Shown here piece after piece: positions 1 through 8,228 of a stretch of 43,373 bases of DNA. Under the pieces are notes generated by a model, which searched no databases, was not told the origin of the DNA, and saw nothing but the letters and a program-made list of their open reading frames with translations. Within the stretch, counting starts at the first letter, position 1. Each line of letters begins with the position of its first letter. The translations under genes were made by a program, and so were the position numbers. Source of the stretch: Desulfofustis sp964433645 (GTDB taxonomy: Bacteria; Desulfobacterota; Desulfobulbia; Desulfobulbales; Desulfocapsaceae). The stretch spans positions 1 to 43,373 of the forward strand of contig CAYSSK010000021.1 in assembly GCA_964433645.1 (NCBI GenBank), read 5' to 3'.

Positions 1-30
1 CACCACCACGCGGACCTGGGGCGGCTTCCG

Positions 31-51
31 AAAGGGGGCTGCCCTTTTTTT
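31..51 (+). terminator. Rho-independent terminator of an upstream + gene
   Basis: AAAGGG pairs with CCCTTT around a short GGCTG loop, and the downstream arm runs straight into a T tract. The polarity fits termination of a plus-strand transcript entering from before the window. The gene it serves is not visible. Confidence 0.5.
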
Positions 52-102
52 GTGGCTTGCCGGGGGACAAGGCTTGATCCTACAAACAATCTGCAAACCA
101 AG

Positions 103-134
103 AAAAAAGGGTTTACAACCGAAGTCGTAAACCC
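103..134 (-). terminator. Terminator after tRNA-Pro
   Basis: An 8-bp perfect inverted repeat (GGGTTTAC / GTAAACCC) is followed on the minus strand by a run of six T. It lies 10 bases beyond the encoded CCA end of tRNA-Pro, so it most likely ends the tRNA transcript and perhaps the long minus-strand operon upstream. Confidence 0.75.
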
Positions 135-144
135 TTGATTTCGC

Positions 145-221
145 TGGTCGGGATGAGAGGATTTGAACCTCCGGCCCCCTGAACCCCATTCAGGTGCGCT
201 ACCAGACTGCGCTACATCCCG
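145..221 (-). tRNA. tRNA-Pro (anticodon GGG)
   Basis: A full cloverleaf is readable on the minus strand. The acceptor CGGGATG pairs with CATCCCG, followed by discriminator A and an encoded CCA. The anticodon stem CCTGA/TCAGG encloses loop ATGGGGT, giving anticodon GGG. The T arm carries GGTTCAAATCC. At 77 nt it is a normal length. It lies 83 bases downstream of the MerR-family gene and is followed by a strong hairpin terminator. Confidence 0.97.
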
Positions 222-304
222 GTGTACTTGGTGCGATGAGTCGTCTTTCTACCACGGGCCGGTCGTGGTGTCAATTGCTGCCTGCCGGCGGGGTGCCGGC
301 GGTG

Positions 305-664
305 TTAGATTTTCTCCGACAGGATCTTTTTCAACGCGATCAGCTCCTGCTTGATCGAACCGAGCTGCTTGCCGAGTTCGGCTGTCGGCGGGGTGCCGGT
401 CAAGGGGTCGGCCGTGGCGGCGGTTTCTTCGAGCAGCTTGCGGGCTCCGGCGATGGTGTAGCCCTGTTCGTGGAGCAGCCGTTTGATGGTCAGGATCAGA
501 TCGACATCGGCACGGCGGTAGAGGCGCTGTTTCGAGCCCATCCGCTTCGGCTTGATGTCGCTGAACTCACTCTCCCAGTAGCGGAGAACGTGCGGCGCCA
601 CACCGGCGATTTTGCTGACCTCGCCGATCTTGAAATGCAGCTTGTCCGGGATTTCCTCTGTCAT
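305..664 (-). CDS. MerR-family transcriptional regulator
   Basis: A 119-residue protein with an N-terminal winged helix of MerR type. Residues about 10-50 contain FKIGEVSKIAGVAPHVLRYW, the usual MerR DNA-binding start, followed by the RLYRRADVDLI wing and helix. The C-terminal third is a short Ala-rich helix and a final helix suited to dimerisation. No cysteine cluster for metal binding is visible. It is the last protein gene of the pheST-ihfA series. A MerR-like gene directly after ihfA is a common arrangement in proteobacteria, and its target is generally unknown. Start ATG at 664; no strong Shine-Dalgarno sequence was noted. Confidence 0.85.
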   Translation of the reverse strand: MTEEIPDKLHFKIGEVSKIAGVAPHVLRYWESEFSDIKPKRMGSKQRLYRRADVDLILTIKRLLHEQGYTIAGARKLLEETAATADPLTGTPPTAELGKQLGSIKQELIALKKILSEKI

Positions 665-698
665 CTCGACAGCCCATTGCCGCGCCAGATGATACGAT

Positions 699-995
699 TC
701 AGCGTGGCTCGTTAACCCTGGCCCGGAGTTTTTTGCTCGGTCGGAAGCTGACGATCTGCCGCTCTTCGATGGTTATCGACTCGCCGGTACGCGGGTTGCG
801 GCCCTTCCGCGGGTTCTTTTCGCGTACCGAGAAGGTACCGAAATGAACGAGTTTGATCGACGTGCCGTCCAGCATCGAGCCTTTCAGCGTATCAAAAAAA
901 CAATCGACGACGGCGCCGCAGACACTCAGTGGATAGCCGAGGTTGTCGGCCACCGCTTCGGCCAACTCCTTTCTGGTTACGTTCGCTTTCTTCAT
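699..995 (-). CDS. ihfA: Integration host factor subunit alpha / HU-family protein
   Basis: 98 residues starting MKKANVTRKELAEAV, the usual IHF-alpha N-terminus. The DNA-intercalating arm (GRNPRTGESITIEER) and the following VSFRPSKKL complete a DNABII fold of family length. I chose the ATG at 995 over an upstream codon in the same frame because it gives the canonical N-terminus. A GAGGA Shine-Dalgarno sequence lies within the last codons of pheT, 5 bases away. The protein bends DNA in recombination, replication and sigma-54 promoter activation; a sigma-54 activator is encoded at 13.1 kb. Assignment to alpha rather than HU rests on context downstream of pheT. Confidence 0.9.
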   Translation of the reverse strand: MKKANVTRKELAEAVADNLGYPLSVCGAVVDCFFDTLKGSMLDGTSIKLVHFGTFSVREKNPRKGRNPRTGESITIEERQIVSFRPSKKLRARVNEPR

Positions 996-999
996 CCTG

Positions 1000-3441
1000 C
1001 TATTCCTCGCGAAGAGACCCGCCATAGGCGTCGGTCAACGATTGCACCAGCCGGGTGTGGGCCTTCTCCACTTGTTTTTCGGTAAGGGTTTTCGTGTCGG
1101 ATCGATAGGTAATGGTCAGGGCGACGCTTTTCCGGTCGTTCCCGATCTTGCTCCCCTGATATACGTCAAAAACGTCGCAATGTTCAATAAGTTTTTCGCG
1201 GCTGGATAAAACAGTTTTGACCAGTTCGCCGGCCAGGGTGGTGATCGGCACGACCAGGGCGATGTCGCGCTTGACCGATGGGTAGACCGGCAATGCTCGA
1301 AAGGATCGGGTTTTCGACTCGATGGTGCAGAGCGCGGAAAAATCGAGGTCGAAGTAGTAGACATCGCGTTTGATGCCGATATCGCGCAGCACGTCGGTCC
1401 TGAATCTGCCGACGGTGCCGAGTCGTTGCTCGCCGTACCGAACGGCAAGCGCGTACGCGGGATCGGCAAACGGTTCGGCCGAACCCGGTCGTTCAGGTGT
1501 CAGCTCAATACCGCCGTCGCCGCCCAGCGGCAGCCGCAGTCCGGTCAATAGCGCTTCAACTCCGCCTTTGGCATCGTAGATGTCCGCTTCCTGCGGCGGG
1601 AAATGCAGGGGCGCCTGGCCGCCATACCGGTTGCCGGTCAGCAGCGCGGCGATCCGGGTCGGCTCATGCGGCAGTTGACTACCTGGTGCCGGAACATAGA
1701 GCTTGCCGATTTCAAACAACCGGGCGGCGCTCTGTTCAAAGCGCAGATTGCGCTTGAGGTTCTCCAGCAGCCCCGGCAGCAGCGAGGTGCGCATCACGTC
1801 CTGGTCTTCGGTCAGCGGATTGAGGATGGCCACATGGTGGCGGCGATCATCGTTCGGGGCAAGACGCAGCATGTCGTCGTAGCGGCTGGAGACGAAACTG
1901 TAGTTGATCGCCTCAAAGAAACCGGCCTCGTTCATGACGGTGCTGGCCCGGTAGCGCTCAATCCGTTCATGGTCCTGTTCGGGATAGCTCAGGTCGACGC
2001 TCGGCAGGGTTACCGGAATCTCGTCGTAGCCGGTCAGCCGTGCCACCTCTTCGACCAGGTCGGCCTCGCGCTCGAGATCGACCCGAAAGCTCGGCGGGGT
2101 GACCTTGATTGTGTCATCGTCGATAATGGTGCAGCCGATCTCGATCGATGCGAGCAATTCGGCGATCTGCCCGGCATCGGGCTCGATGCCGAGCAAGGCG
2201 GCGGTTCGCGACACGCGCAGCGTGAGCGGGCCGGCGGCGGGACCGCGGTTATCGACGTCGATACCGCCGGGCTCGGCGGTGCCGCCGGCCACCTGGCAGA
2301 TCAGCGCGACGGCGCGTTCCATCGCGGCGATGGTTCCACTCGGGTCGACGCCGCGTTCGAAGCGATAGGAGGCGTCGGTGGCCAGGCCGAGCCGCCGGGC
2401 TGTTCTGCGGATAGAGACCGGGTTGAAGCAGGCGCTCTCCAGCAGCACATCGGCGGTGGACTCGGAGACTTCGCTGTCCAGACCGCCCATGATGCCGGCG
2501 ATGGCCACCGGGGCCTCGCCGTCGCAGATCAGCAGCATATCGGGAGCCAGCTCCCGTTTGACGTGGTCCAGCGCGGTAAAGCTGGTTTCCGCGGGCTGCG
2601 GCGTCCTGACGACGATCCGCCGGCCGGCGAGTTTGTTGAAATCAAAAGCATGCAGCGGCTGACCGTATTCGAGCATGACCAGGTTGGTCACATCGACGAC
2701 GTTGTTCACGGGCCGCAGGCCGACCGCGAGCAGCCGCCTTTTCAGCCACCACGGGCTCGGCCCGATGCTCACGCCGGTGATCAGCCGGCCCGCATAGCGG
2801 GGACAGAGCTCCGGAGCCTCCACGGTCACCGAAAACGACGAACTGCTGCCATTCAGCCGGCTGTCGCGATAAGGAACCCGCAGCTGCCGGCGGTTGATGC
2901 CGGCGGCCTCGCGGGCGATGCCGATGACCGAGGCGCAATCCGGCCGGTTCGGCGTCAGATCGACCTCGATCAGGGTGTCCTGCAGGCCGGAGTGCTCGAG
3001 AAACGAGGCGCCCGACGGGATGTCATCGGCCAGCTCCATGATGCCCGCATGATCGTCGCCGAGACCGAGTTCGCGCTCGGAGCAGATCATCCCCTGGGAT
3101 TCGATACCGCGGACCTTGGATTTCTTGATTTTGACGTTGCCGGGCAGCGTCGTGCCGGGCAGGGCCACGACGACGGTCAAGCCGGCGCGCACGTTCGGCG
3201 CGCCGCAGACGATCTGCAATTCCTGCGCGCCGACGGCGACCCGGCAGAGACTGAGCTTGTCACCGTTCGGGTGCGGGCCGGAGGCGAGGACTGTGCCGGT
3301 CTTCAACTCGGCCAACTCGGCGAACAGCGGGGCGACCGAGTCGACCTCGAGGCCGAGCATGGTCAATTGGTCGGCCAGCCGGGCCGGCGAGACCCCGTCC
3401 AGCGGCGCGTATTCCTGTAACCAGTTGTAGGTGAACTTCAT
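1000..3441 (-). CDS. pheT: Phenylalanine-tRNA ligase beta subunit
   Basis: 813 residues, a little longer than the usual near-800. It forms the alpha2-beta2 synthetase with PheS and charges tRNA-Phe in the cytoplasm. Domains in order: an N-terminal EMAP-like tRNA-binding domain (about 40-155), the B3/B4 editing module (about 210-390; GRLITGVSIGPSPWWLKRRL, then PLHAFDFNKL), B5, the catalytic-like core, and a C-terminal anticodon-binding FDX-ACB domain (about 715-810; PVYPSVKRDIALVV). No truncation is seen. It lies 24 bases after pheS and its stop lies 4 bases upstream of the ihfA start, so the three genes are probably co-transcribed. Confidence 0.97.
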   Translation of the reverse strand: MKFTYNWLQEYAPLDGVSPARLADQLTMLGLEVDSVAPLFAELAELKTGTVLASGPHPNGDKLSLCRVAVGAQELQIVCGAPNVRAGLTVVVALPGTTLPGNVKIKKSKVRGIESQGMICSERELGLGDDHAGIMELADDIPSGASFLEHSGLQDTLIEVDLTPNRPDCASVIGIAREAAGINRRQLRVPYRDSRLNGSSSSFSVTVEAPELCPRYAGRLITGVSIGPSPWWLKRRLLAVGLRPVNNVVDVTNLVMLEYGQPLHAFDFNKLAGRRIVVRTPQPAETSFTALDHVKRELAPDMLLICDGEAPVAIAGIMGGLDSEVSESTADVLLESACFNPVSIRRTARRLGLATDASYRFERGVDPSGTIAAMERAVALICQVAGGTAEPGGIDVDNRGPAAGPLTLRVSRTAALLGIEPDAGQIAELLASIEIGCTIIDDDTIKVTPPSFRVDLEREADLVEEVARLTGYDEIPVTLPSVDLSYPEQDHERIERYRASTVMNEAGFFEAINYSFVSSRYDDMLRLAPNDDRRHHVAILNPLTEDQDVMRTSLLPGLLENLKRNLRFEQSAARLFEIGKLYVPAPGSQLPHEPTRIAALLTGNRYGGQAPLHFPPQEADIYDAKGGVEALLTGLRLPLGGDGGIELTPERPGSAEPFADPAYALAVRYGEQRLGTVGRFRTDVLRDIGIKRDVYYFDLDFSALCTIESKTRSFRALPVYPSVKRDIALVVPITTLAGELVKTVLSSREKLIEHCDVFDVYQGSKIGNDRKSVALTITYRSDTKTLTEKQVEKAHTRLVQSLTDAYGGSLREE

Positions 3442-3465
3442 GGTGATCCTGTGCTCCGGAGCGGT

Positions 3466-4476
3466 TTAGAACTGGGAGAGAAAGCGCAGATCGTTCTCGT
3501 AGAAGAGCCTGATGTCGTCGATGCCGTACTTCAGCATGGCGATGCGCTCGACACCGAGGCCGAAGGCAAAGCCGCTGTATTGTTCGGGGTCGTAGCCGAC
3601 CATCTTGAACACCTCAGGATCGATCATGCCGGAACCGAGGATTTCCAGCCAGCCGGTCTTCTTGCAGACCCGGCAGCCCCGGCCGCCGCAGATGACGCAG
3701 GCGATATCCACCTCGGCGCTCGGCTCGGTGAACGGGAAGAAGCTCGGCCGAAAGCGCAGCGGCAGATCCTGACCGAAGACCTTGCGGGTAAACACGGTGA
3801 GCACCCCTTTGAGATCGGCAAAAGAGACCTCGGTGTCGACGAGAAAGCCTTCCACCTGGTGGAACATCGGGGTGTGGGTGATGTCCGAGTCGCAGCGGTA
3901 GACCTTGCCCGGGGCGATCACCCGCAGCGGCGGCCGGCGGTTCTCCATGATCCTCGCCTGCATCGGCGAGGTGTGGGTGCGCAGCAGCACCGAATCACCG
4001 ATATAGAAGGTGTCGTGCATGTCCCGGGCCGGGTGGTGCTCTGGGATGTTGAGCGCCGCGAAGTTGTAGTGATCGAGTTCGATGTCGGGCCCCTCGGCGA
4101 TGGAAAAGCCCATCGACGCGAAGATCGAGCAGATCTCTTCCATGATCCGGGTGATCGGGTGCAGTTTGCCGCCGATGGCCCGCCGTCCCGGCAGGCTCAG
4201 GTCCGGCCCCGGTAGCTCGGCGGCTCCGCTCTGGCCGGAGAGCTGCCGCCCTTTGGCCTGGAAGGCCTCTTCGAACTGCTTTTTGGCGGTATTGGCCAGG
4301 TGTCCGAGTCGCGGCCGATCCTCTGCCGGGACACTGCCGAGCTGGCGCATCAGCCCGCTGATCAGCCCGTTTCTGCCGAGATACTTGATGCGGAAGGTTT
4401 CGAGCTGCTCCCGATCCGTCACGGCCTCCAAGGCCGCGGCCGCTTCACTGCGCAGTTTTTCTAGCTCTTGCTCCAT
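3466..4476 (-). CDS. pheS: Phenylalanine-tRNA ligase alpha subunit
   Basis: 336 residues, the family length. It carries the catalytic class II aminoacyl-tRNA synthetase core. An N-terminal coiled coil (about 1-80) precedes motif 1. Motif 2 is near PLRVIAPGKVYRCDSD, with the substrate-pocket sequence HTPMFHQVEGF just after it. Motif 3 is FGLGVERIAMLKYGI near the C-terminus. A CVICGGRGCRVCKKTGW segment at about 265-281 holds four Cys and is common in bacterial PheS. It follows rplT across a hairpin that resembles the pheST attenuator position in other bacteria. Confidence 0.97.
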   Translation of the reverse strand: MEQELEKLRSEAAAALEAVTDREQLETFRIKYLGRNGLISGLMRQLGSVPAEDRPRLGHLANTAKKQFEEAFQAKGRQLSGQSGAAELPGPDLSLPGRRAIGGKLHPITRIMEEICSIFASMGFSIAEGPDIELDHYNFAALNIPEHHPARDMHDTFYIGDSVLLRTHTSPMQARIMENRRPPLRVIAPGKVYRCDSDITHTPMFHQVEGFLVDTEVSFADLKGVLTVFTRKVFGQDLPLRFRPSFFPFTEPSAEVDIACVICGGRGCRVCKKTGWLEILGSGMIDPEVFKMVGYDPEQYSGFAFGLGVERIAMLKYGIDDIRLFYENDLRFLSQF

Positions 4477-4501
4477 GGTGTCCTGGAAAGGTAGGTGTCA
4501 T

Positions 4502-4546
4502 CAAAAACACTATGCCGGTTACGATTTAAACAACCGCAACCGGCAT
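4502..4546 (-). terminator. Hairpin terminator/attenuator between rplT and pheS
   Basis: A perfect 9-bp inverted repeat (ATGCCGGTT / AACCGGCAT, arms 4512-4520 and 4538-4546) is followed on the minus strand by a TTTTT tract. It sits between rplT and pheS, where enterobacteria carry the pheST attenuator. Here it may trim or attenuate readthrough from the ribosomal-protein genes. No Phe-rich leader peptide was seen, so leader-peptide attenuation is not supported. Confidence 0.65.
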
Positions 4547-4577
4547 CAGGGAACAGCAAAGCGGAGAGAGGTCTGGT

Positions 4578-4934
4578 CTAAGCGTTTGCTTCGGCTGCGA
4601 TTTTGACCACTTCCTGGAAAGCGCCCGGATCGAGGATGGCCATGTTGGCCAGGGACTTTCGATCGAGTTCGACGCCCGCTTTCTTCAGGCCGCCGATCAG
4701 TCTGCTGTAGCTCATGCCGTTCATATGGGCGCCGGCATTGATGCGGGTGATCCACAGTTTGCGGAAATCGCGTTTGCGTGCCTTGCGGTCACGGTATGCG
4801 TAGACGAGGGCGCGGTCGACAGCTTCCGTTGCCGAACGGTACAGTCTGCTTCGTCCGCCGTAAAATCCTTTGGCAAGTTTCAGGACGCGATTTCTCCGTC
4901 GTCGTGCCTTGAAACCTCTGGTTACTCGAGCCAT
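4578..4934 (-). CDS. rplT: 50S ribosomal protein L20
   Basis: 118 residues beginning MARVTRGFKARRRRNRVLKLAKGFYGGRSRLYRSA, the unmistakable basic L20 N-terminus, with the family's normal length and C-terminal globular domain (NGMSYSRLIGGLKKAGVELDRK). A GGAGT ribosome-binding site lies 7 bases upstream of the ATG. L20 binds 23S rRNA during early large-subunit assembly and in some bacteria represses its own operon by binding the mRNA. It follows rpmI by 73 bases in the conserved infC-rpmI-rplT order. Confidence 0.98.
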   Translation of the reverse strand: MARVTRGFKARRRRNRVLKLAKGFYGGRSRLYRSATEAVDRALVYAYRDRKARKRDFRKLWITRINAGAHMNGMSYSRLIGGLKKAGVELDRKSLANMAILDPGAFQEVVKIAAEANA

Positions 4935-5007
4935 TATCGTTACTCCTTTTCCCTGCCTGGGGCAGGATTATCTCTCGTTATACACGTATTCCCGGCCGAC
5001 CCCTGTA

Positions 5008-5205
5008 TTACAGATAGGGAAGAATCTTGCGGATGGCCTTGTCGTTGGCACTGTCCACGAGACCCGACTGGCGCAGGTTACGCTTTCTCTTGGTCGTTTT
5101 CTTGGTCAGAATGTGGCTGGTAAACGCCTTGTTGCGCTTGATCTTCCCGGAACCGGTCAGCTTGAAGCGCTTGGCAGCACCTCTGTTGCTTTTCATTTTC
5201 GGCAT
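5008..5205 (-). CDS. rpmI: 50S ribosomal protein L35
   Basis: 65 residues starting MPKMKSNRGAAKRFKLTGSG, the typical L35 sequence. An in-frame codon seven positions upstream would add residues not found in the family, so the ATG at 5205 is used. An AGGAG lies about 13 bases upstream. It is basic throughout, with the KTTKRKRNLRQ and RKILPYL C-terminal signature. It sits between infC and rplT in the conserved operon. Confidence 0.97.
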   Translation of the reverse strand: MPKMKSNRGAAKRFKLTGSGKIKRNKAFTSHILTKKTTKRKRNLRQSGLVDSANDKAIRKILPYL

Positions 5206-5304
5206 GATACATACACTCCTTGACAAACAGTATGGTACCGGAGACGGCGGGGCGGCTTCAGTGGGTGGGGGGGCCGACCCCGTTGTTTCCGGAGGGAAAC
5301 CTCG

Positions 5305-5856
5305 TTATTTTTGCAGCTTCGGACCGACGAACATGACCATCTGCCGTCCTTCCATGGTCGGCGGCTGGACGATCACCGCCTCTTCCTCGATCGCCTCGGC
5401 GATCTTGTTCATCGCCTCGAGGCCGACGGTCTGGGAATAGACGATTTCCCGGCCGCGAAAGCGCATGGTGATCTTGACCTTGTTCCTCTGTGCCAGGAAC
5501 TTTTTGATGTTCTTGATCTTGAAGTTCAGGTCATGTTCCTCCGTTTTCGGGCGGAACTTGATCTCCTTGGTCTCGATGGTTGTCTGTCGCTTCTTGGCGT
5601 CCTGCAGCTTCTTCTTCTGCTCGTAGCGAAACTTGTCGAAGTTCATGATCCGACAGACGGGCGGATCGGCATTGGGCGAGACTTCGACTAAATCAAGGCC
5701 TGCTTCGTAGGCCCGTTCCCGTGCCTCATTGGCGGTGACGACACCGAGCTGGCCGCCGTCTTCGTCGATGAGCCTGACTTTTTCGTAGGTAATGTCGTCA
5801 TTGATGACGACTTTTTCCTCTCGCTGACCGGGAACGCTTTTTCCTTTCCGTTTAAT
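5305..5856 (-). CDS. infC: Translation initiation factor IF-3 (ATT start)
   Basis: 183 residues if read from the ATT at 5856-5854. The first in-frame ATG is at 5646, but this lies inside the gene and would remove the whole N-terminal domain. Upstream of it the frame stays open and encodes INDDITYEKVRLIDEDGGQL and then AGLDLVEVSPNADPPVCRIM, the IF-3 N-domain and linker. A GGAGGT Shine-Dalgarno sequence lies 5 bases before the ATT. IF-3 discriminates against non-AUG codons, and its own AUU-type start is a known autoregulatory device. The C-domain (RGREIVYSQTVGLEAM) binds the 30S subunit. rpmI follows after 99 bases. Confidence 0.95.
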   Translation of the reverse strand: MKRKGKSVPGQREEKVVINDDITYEKVRLIDEDGGQLGVVTANEARERAYEAGLDLVEVSPNADPPVCRIMNFDKFRYEQKKKLQDAKKRQTTIETKEIKFRPKTEEHDLNFKIKNIKKFLAQRNKVKITMRFRGREIVYSQTVGLEAMNKIAEAIEEEAVIVQPPTMEGRQMVMFVGPKLQK

Positions 5857-5867
5857 ATCGGACCTCC
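5854..5867 (-). promoter_or_regulatory. Shine-Dalgarno and ATT start of infC
   Basis: GGAGGT at 5867-5862, a 5-base spacer, then ATT at 5856-5854. This strong site fixes the real start of infC at a rare codon, as expected for translational autoregulation by IF-3. Confidence 0.85.
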
Positions 5868-5939
5868 TCTGTTCTACGAACTTGAAAACCGGTTTCCGGC
5901 GCCTTTCGGCCGAGTCCGGATCACCGATGCCTCAACGCG

Positions 5940-7868
5940 CTACAGCCCGCGGCCGGCCCGACATTCGTCGGTAACCTTGGCGGCGAAATCGGCGATTCTC
6001 AGCGGCGGCAGGTTTTTGCCGTCGCGCAGGCGGACCGTAACGGTGCCGCCCGCTTTTTCCTTGTCGCCGATGATCAGCATAAAGGGAATCTTCCCGAGCT
6101 GAGCCTCGCGGATTTTATAATTCAATTTCTCATTGCGCAAATCTTTTTCGACGCGGATGCCTGCTTTTCGCAATTCGTCGTAGACGCGCTCGCCGTAATC
6201 GACCTGATCGTCGGTGATGTTCAGGATACGCGCCTGCACCGGGGCGAACCAGAGCGGGAAGACGCCGGCGTAGTGCTCGATGAGCACGCCGACAAAGCGC
6301 TCGAGCGAACCCATCAGGGCGCGGTGGATCATGATCGGCCGATGCTCGCTGTTATCCGAGCCGGTATAGGTCATGTCGAAGCGTTCCGGCAGGTTGAAGT
6401 CCACCTGGATGGTCGAGCACTGCCAGGACCGACCGAGCTGGTCCTTGATCTTGATGTCGATTTTCGGGCCGTAGAAAACTCCTTCGCCGGGATCGACAAC
6501 GAAACCGAGACCGGCCTTGTCCAGGGCTTTTTTCAGTGCGCCGGTCGCCTTGTCCCAGATCTCATCGGAGCCGACCGCTTTGTCCGGTCGCGTCGACAGG
6601 TAAATATCGTAGTCGGAGAAGCCGAACGTCTTCAGGATATGCAGGTTCAGGTCGAGAATATTGAAGATTTCGTCGTCGAGCTGATCCTCGCGGCAGAAGA
6701 TATGGGCGTCGTCCTGGGTGAAACCGCGGACCCGGAGCAGTCCGTGCAGGGCGCCGGCGCGCTCGTAGCGATAGACCGTACCCAGTTCCGCCCAGCGGAT
6801 CGGAAACTCCCGGTAACTGCGCTTGTCGCTCTTGTAAACACCGATATGAAACGGGCAGTTCATCGGCTTGAGCTGATACTTGACCTCGTCGATCTCCATG
6901 CCCGAGTACATGTTCTCGGCGTAAAAGTCGAGGTGCCCCGAGGTCTTCCACAGGTCCTGGCGGGCGATATGCGGCGTGTAGAGCAGTTCGTAGCCGTGCC
7001 GGTAATGCTCGTCCTTCCAGTAGTCCTCGATCAGCCGGCGCAATTGCGCGCCTTTGGGCTGCCAGAGGATCAGTCCCGGACCGATCTGGTCGGAGACGGT
7101 GAACAGCTGCAACTCCTTGCCGAGCCGGCGGTGGTCCCGCTTCTTCGCCTCTTCCAGGTCGTTGAGATGCTTGTTCAGCGCCTTCTGGTCGAAAAAGACG
7201 GTGCCGTAGATGCGCTGCAGCACGTCGTTTTTTTCGTCTCCACGCCAATAGGCGCCGGCCACCCGCAACAGTTTGAAATGCTTGACCCAGGAGGTGTCGG
7301 GCAGGTGCGGGCCGCGGCAGAGATCGGTAAAGTCGCCGACCCGGTACATGCTCACCGTCTCGGCCGGCAGTTCTTCGAGCAATTCGACCTTGTATTTTTC
7401 GTCCTGCCCGCGAAAGGCGGCGATCGCTTCGTCGCGGGGCTCTTCGCTGCGGATGAAAGGCAGCGCCTGATCGGCGATGGCCGCCATGCGCTGCTCGATA
7501 GCCGCAAAATCGTCGGGGCTGAACGGCTTGTCGCGACGGAAATCGTAGTAGAAGCCGTTTTCAATGGCCGGTCCGATGGCCACTTTGACGCCGGGGCCGA
7601 AGAGTTCGCGAACCGCCTGGGCCATCACATGGGAAGTGGAATGGCGCAGGATCTCCAGAGCCTCCGGGCTGTCGATCTGGATCGGCAGCAGACGGGTGTC
7701 TTCGGTCAGCGACCGGCTCAGGTCAACGGCCGTGCCGTTGGCCGTGGCACCAATGGTCCGCTTGCGCTGTTTGCCGGAAAGCAGCTTCTCGAGGCCCTCC
7801 CGGACCGTGGTCCCGGCGGGCAGCCGGACCGCTTCACCGTCCGCTATCTGTACCGAAATATCTGTCAT
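5940..7868 (-). CDS. thrS: Threonine-tRNA ligase
   Basis: 642 residues, the full family length. Order: N-terminal TGS domain (about 1-62), the alanyl/threonyl editing domain (about 63-240, with HSTSHVMAQAV and a DLCRGPHLPDT motif), the class II catalytic core (about 270-530: MNCPFHI with the zinc-binding Cys, RWAELGTVYRYERAGALHGLLRVRGFTQDDAHIF as motif 2, and PIMIHRALMGSLERFVG as motif 3), and a C-terminal anticodon-binding domain. It charges tRNA-Thr. It is the first gene before infC in transcription order. The region before its ATG is taken up by the tRNA-Val terminator and has only a weak Shine-Dalgarno sequence. Confidence 0.97.
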   Translation of the reverse strand: MTDISVQIADGEAVRLPAGTTVREGLEKLLSGKQRKRTIGATANGTAVDLSRSLTEDTRLLPIQIDSPEALEILRHSTSHVMAQAVRELFGPGVKVAIGPAIENGFYYDFRRDKPFSPDDFAAIEQRMAAIADQALPFIRSEEPRDEAIAAFRGQDEKYKVELLEELPAETVSMYRVGDFTDLCRGPHLPDTSWVKHFKLLRVAGAYWRGDEKNDVLQRIYGTVFFDQKALNKHLNDLEEAKKRDHRRLGKELQLFTVSDQIGPGLILWQPKGAQLRRLIEDYWKDEHYRHGYELLYTPHIARQDLWKTSGHLDFYAENMYSGMEIDEVKYQLKPMNCPFHIGVYKSDKRSYREFPIRWAELGTVYRYERAGALHGLLRVRGFTQDDAHIFCREDQLDDEIFNILDLNLHILKTFGFSDYDIYLSTRPDKAVGSDEIWDKATGALKKALDKAGLGFVVDPGEGVFYGPKIDIKIKDQLGRSWQCSTIQVDFNLPERFDMTYTGSDNSEHRPIMIHRALMGSLERFVGVLIEHYAGVFPLWFAPVQARILNITDDQVDYGERVYDELRKAGIRVEKDLRNEKLNYKIREAQLGKIPFMLIIGDKEKAGGTVTVRLRDGKNLPPLRIADFAAKVTDECRAGRGL

Positions 7869-7881
7869 CTGTCCGTTAGAG

Positions 7882-7938
7882 AAAAATAAAGGCTAAAGAG
7901 CAAACGGTCAGCAGGTCCGTTCTTCCTTTAGCCTTTAT
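7882..7938 (-). terminator. Terminator between tRNA-Val and thrS
   Basis: A perfect 13-bp inverted repeat (ATAAAGGCTAAAG at 7886-7898 with its complement at 7926-7938) encloses a 27-base loop and is followed on the minus strand by a T-rich stretch. It lies just after tRNA-Val and 14 bases before the thrS start. It could end the tRNA transcript or act as a conditional leader hairpin for thrS. Confidence 0.65.
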
Positions 7939-7941
7939 ATC

Positions 7942-8016
7942 TGGTAGGCGCGGAGGGGATTGAACCCACGACATCTACCACGTCAAGGTAGCGCTCTCCC
8001 ACTGAGCTACGCGCCT
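7942..8016 (-). tRNA. tRNA-Val (anticodon GAC)
   Basis: The minus strand folds to a full cloverleaf. Acceptor AGGCGCG pairs with CGCGCCT, with discriminator A and an encoded CCA. Anticodon stem CTACC/GGTAG encloses TTGACGT, giving anticodon GAC. The D arm GCTCAGTGGGAGAGC and T arm GTGGGTTCAATCC are standard. Length 75 nt. Confidence 0.96.
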
Positions 8017-8228
8017 GTACTCCTGTCTTGCGGTGCCGTGCTCGTCGCCCGTGACCACCATGGCGTGAAGCGAGACTGTTTGCACGGTTTCTGCTTCAGC
8101 TGCCATTATACGTACGATCACCCGCTGCGGCAAGCATAAAAAAACCTGCTTCAATTACCAGCAATTCGGTATCGTGTCAAGAGCAAAGAGCGAAGAAAGT
8201 GTCGCCTGGTTTGCCTGAAACGCCTGGC

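Noticed and set aside
1603..3420. Long plus-strand frame (605 residues) antisense to pheT
   Set aside because: It is a shadow of the GC-rich pheT codons. The product is biased and unlike any protein, while pheT on the other strand is complete.
6273..7889. Long plus-strand frame (538 residues) antisense to thrS
   Set aside because: Same cause: a shadow of a full-length, well-conserved thrS.
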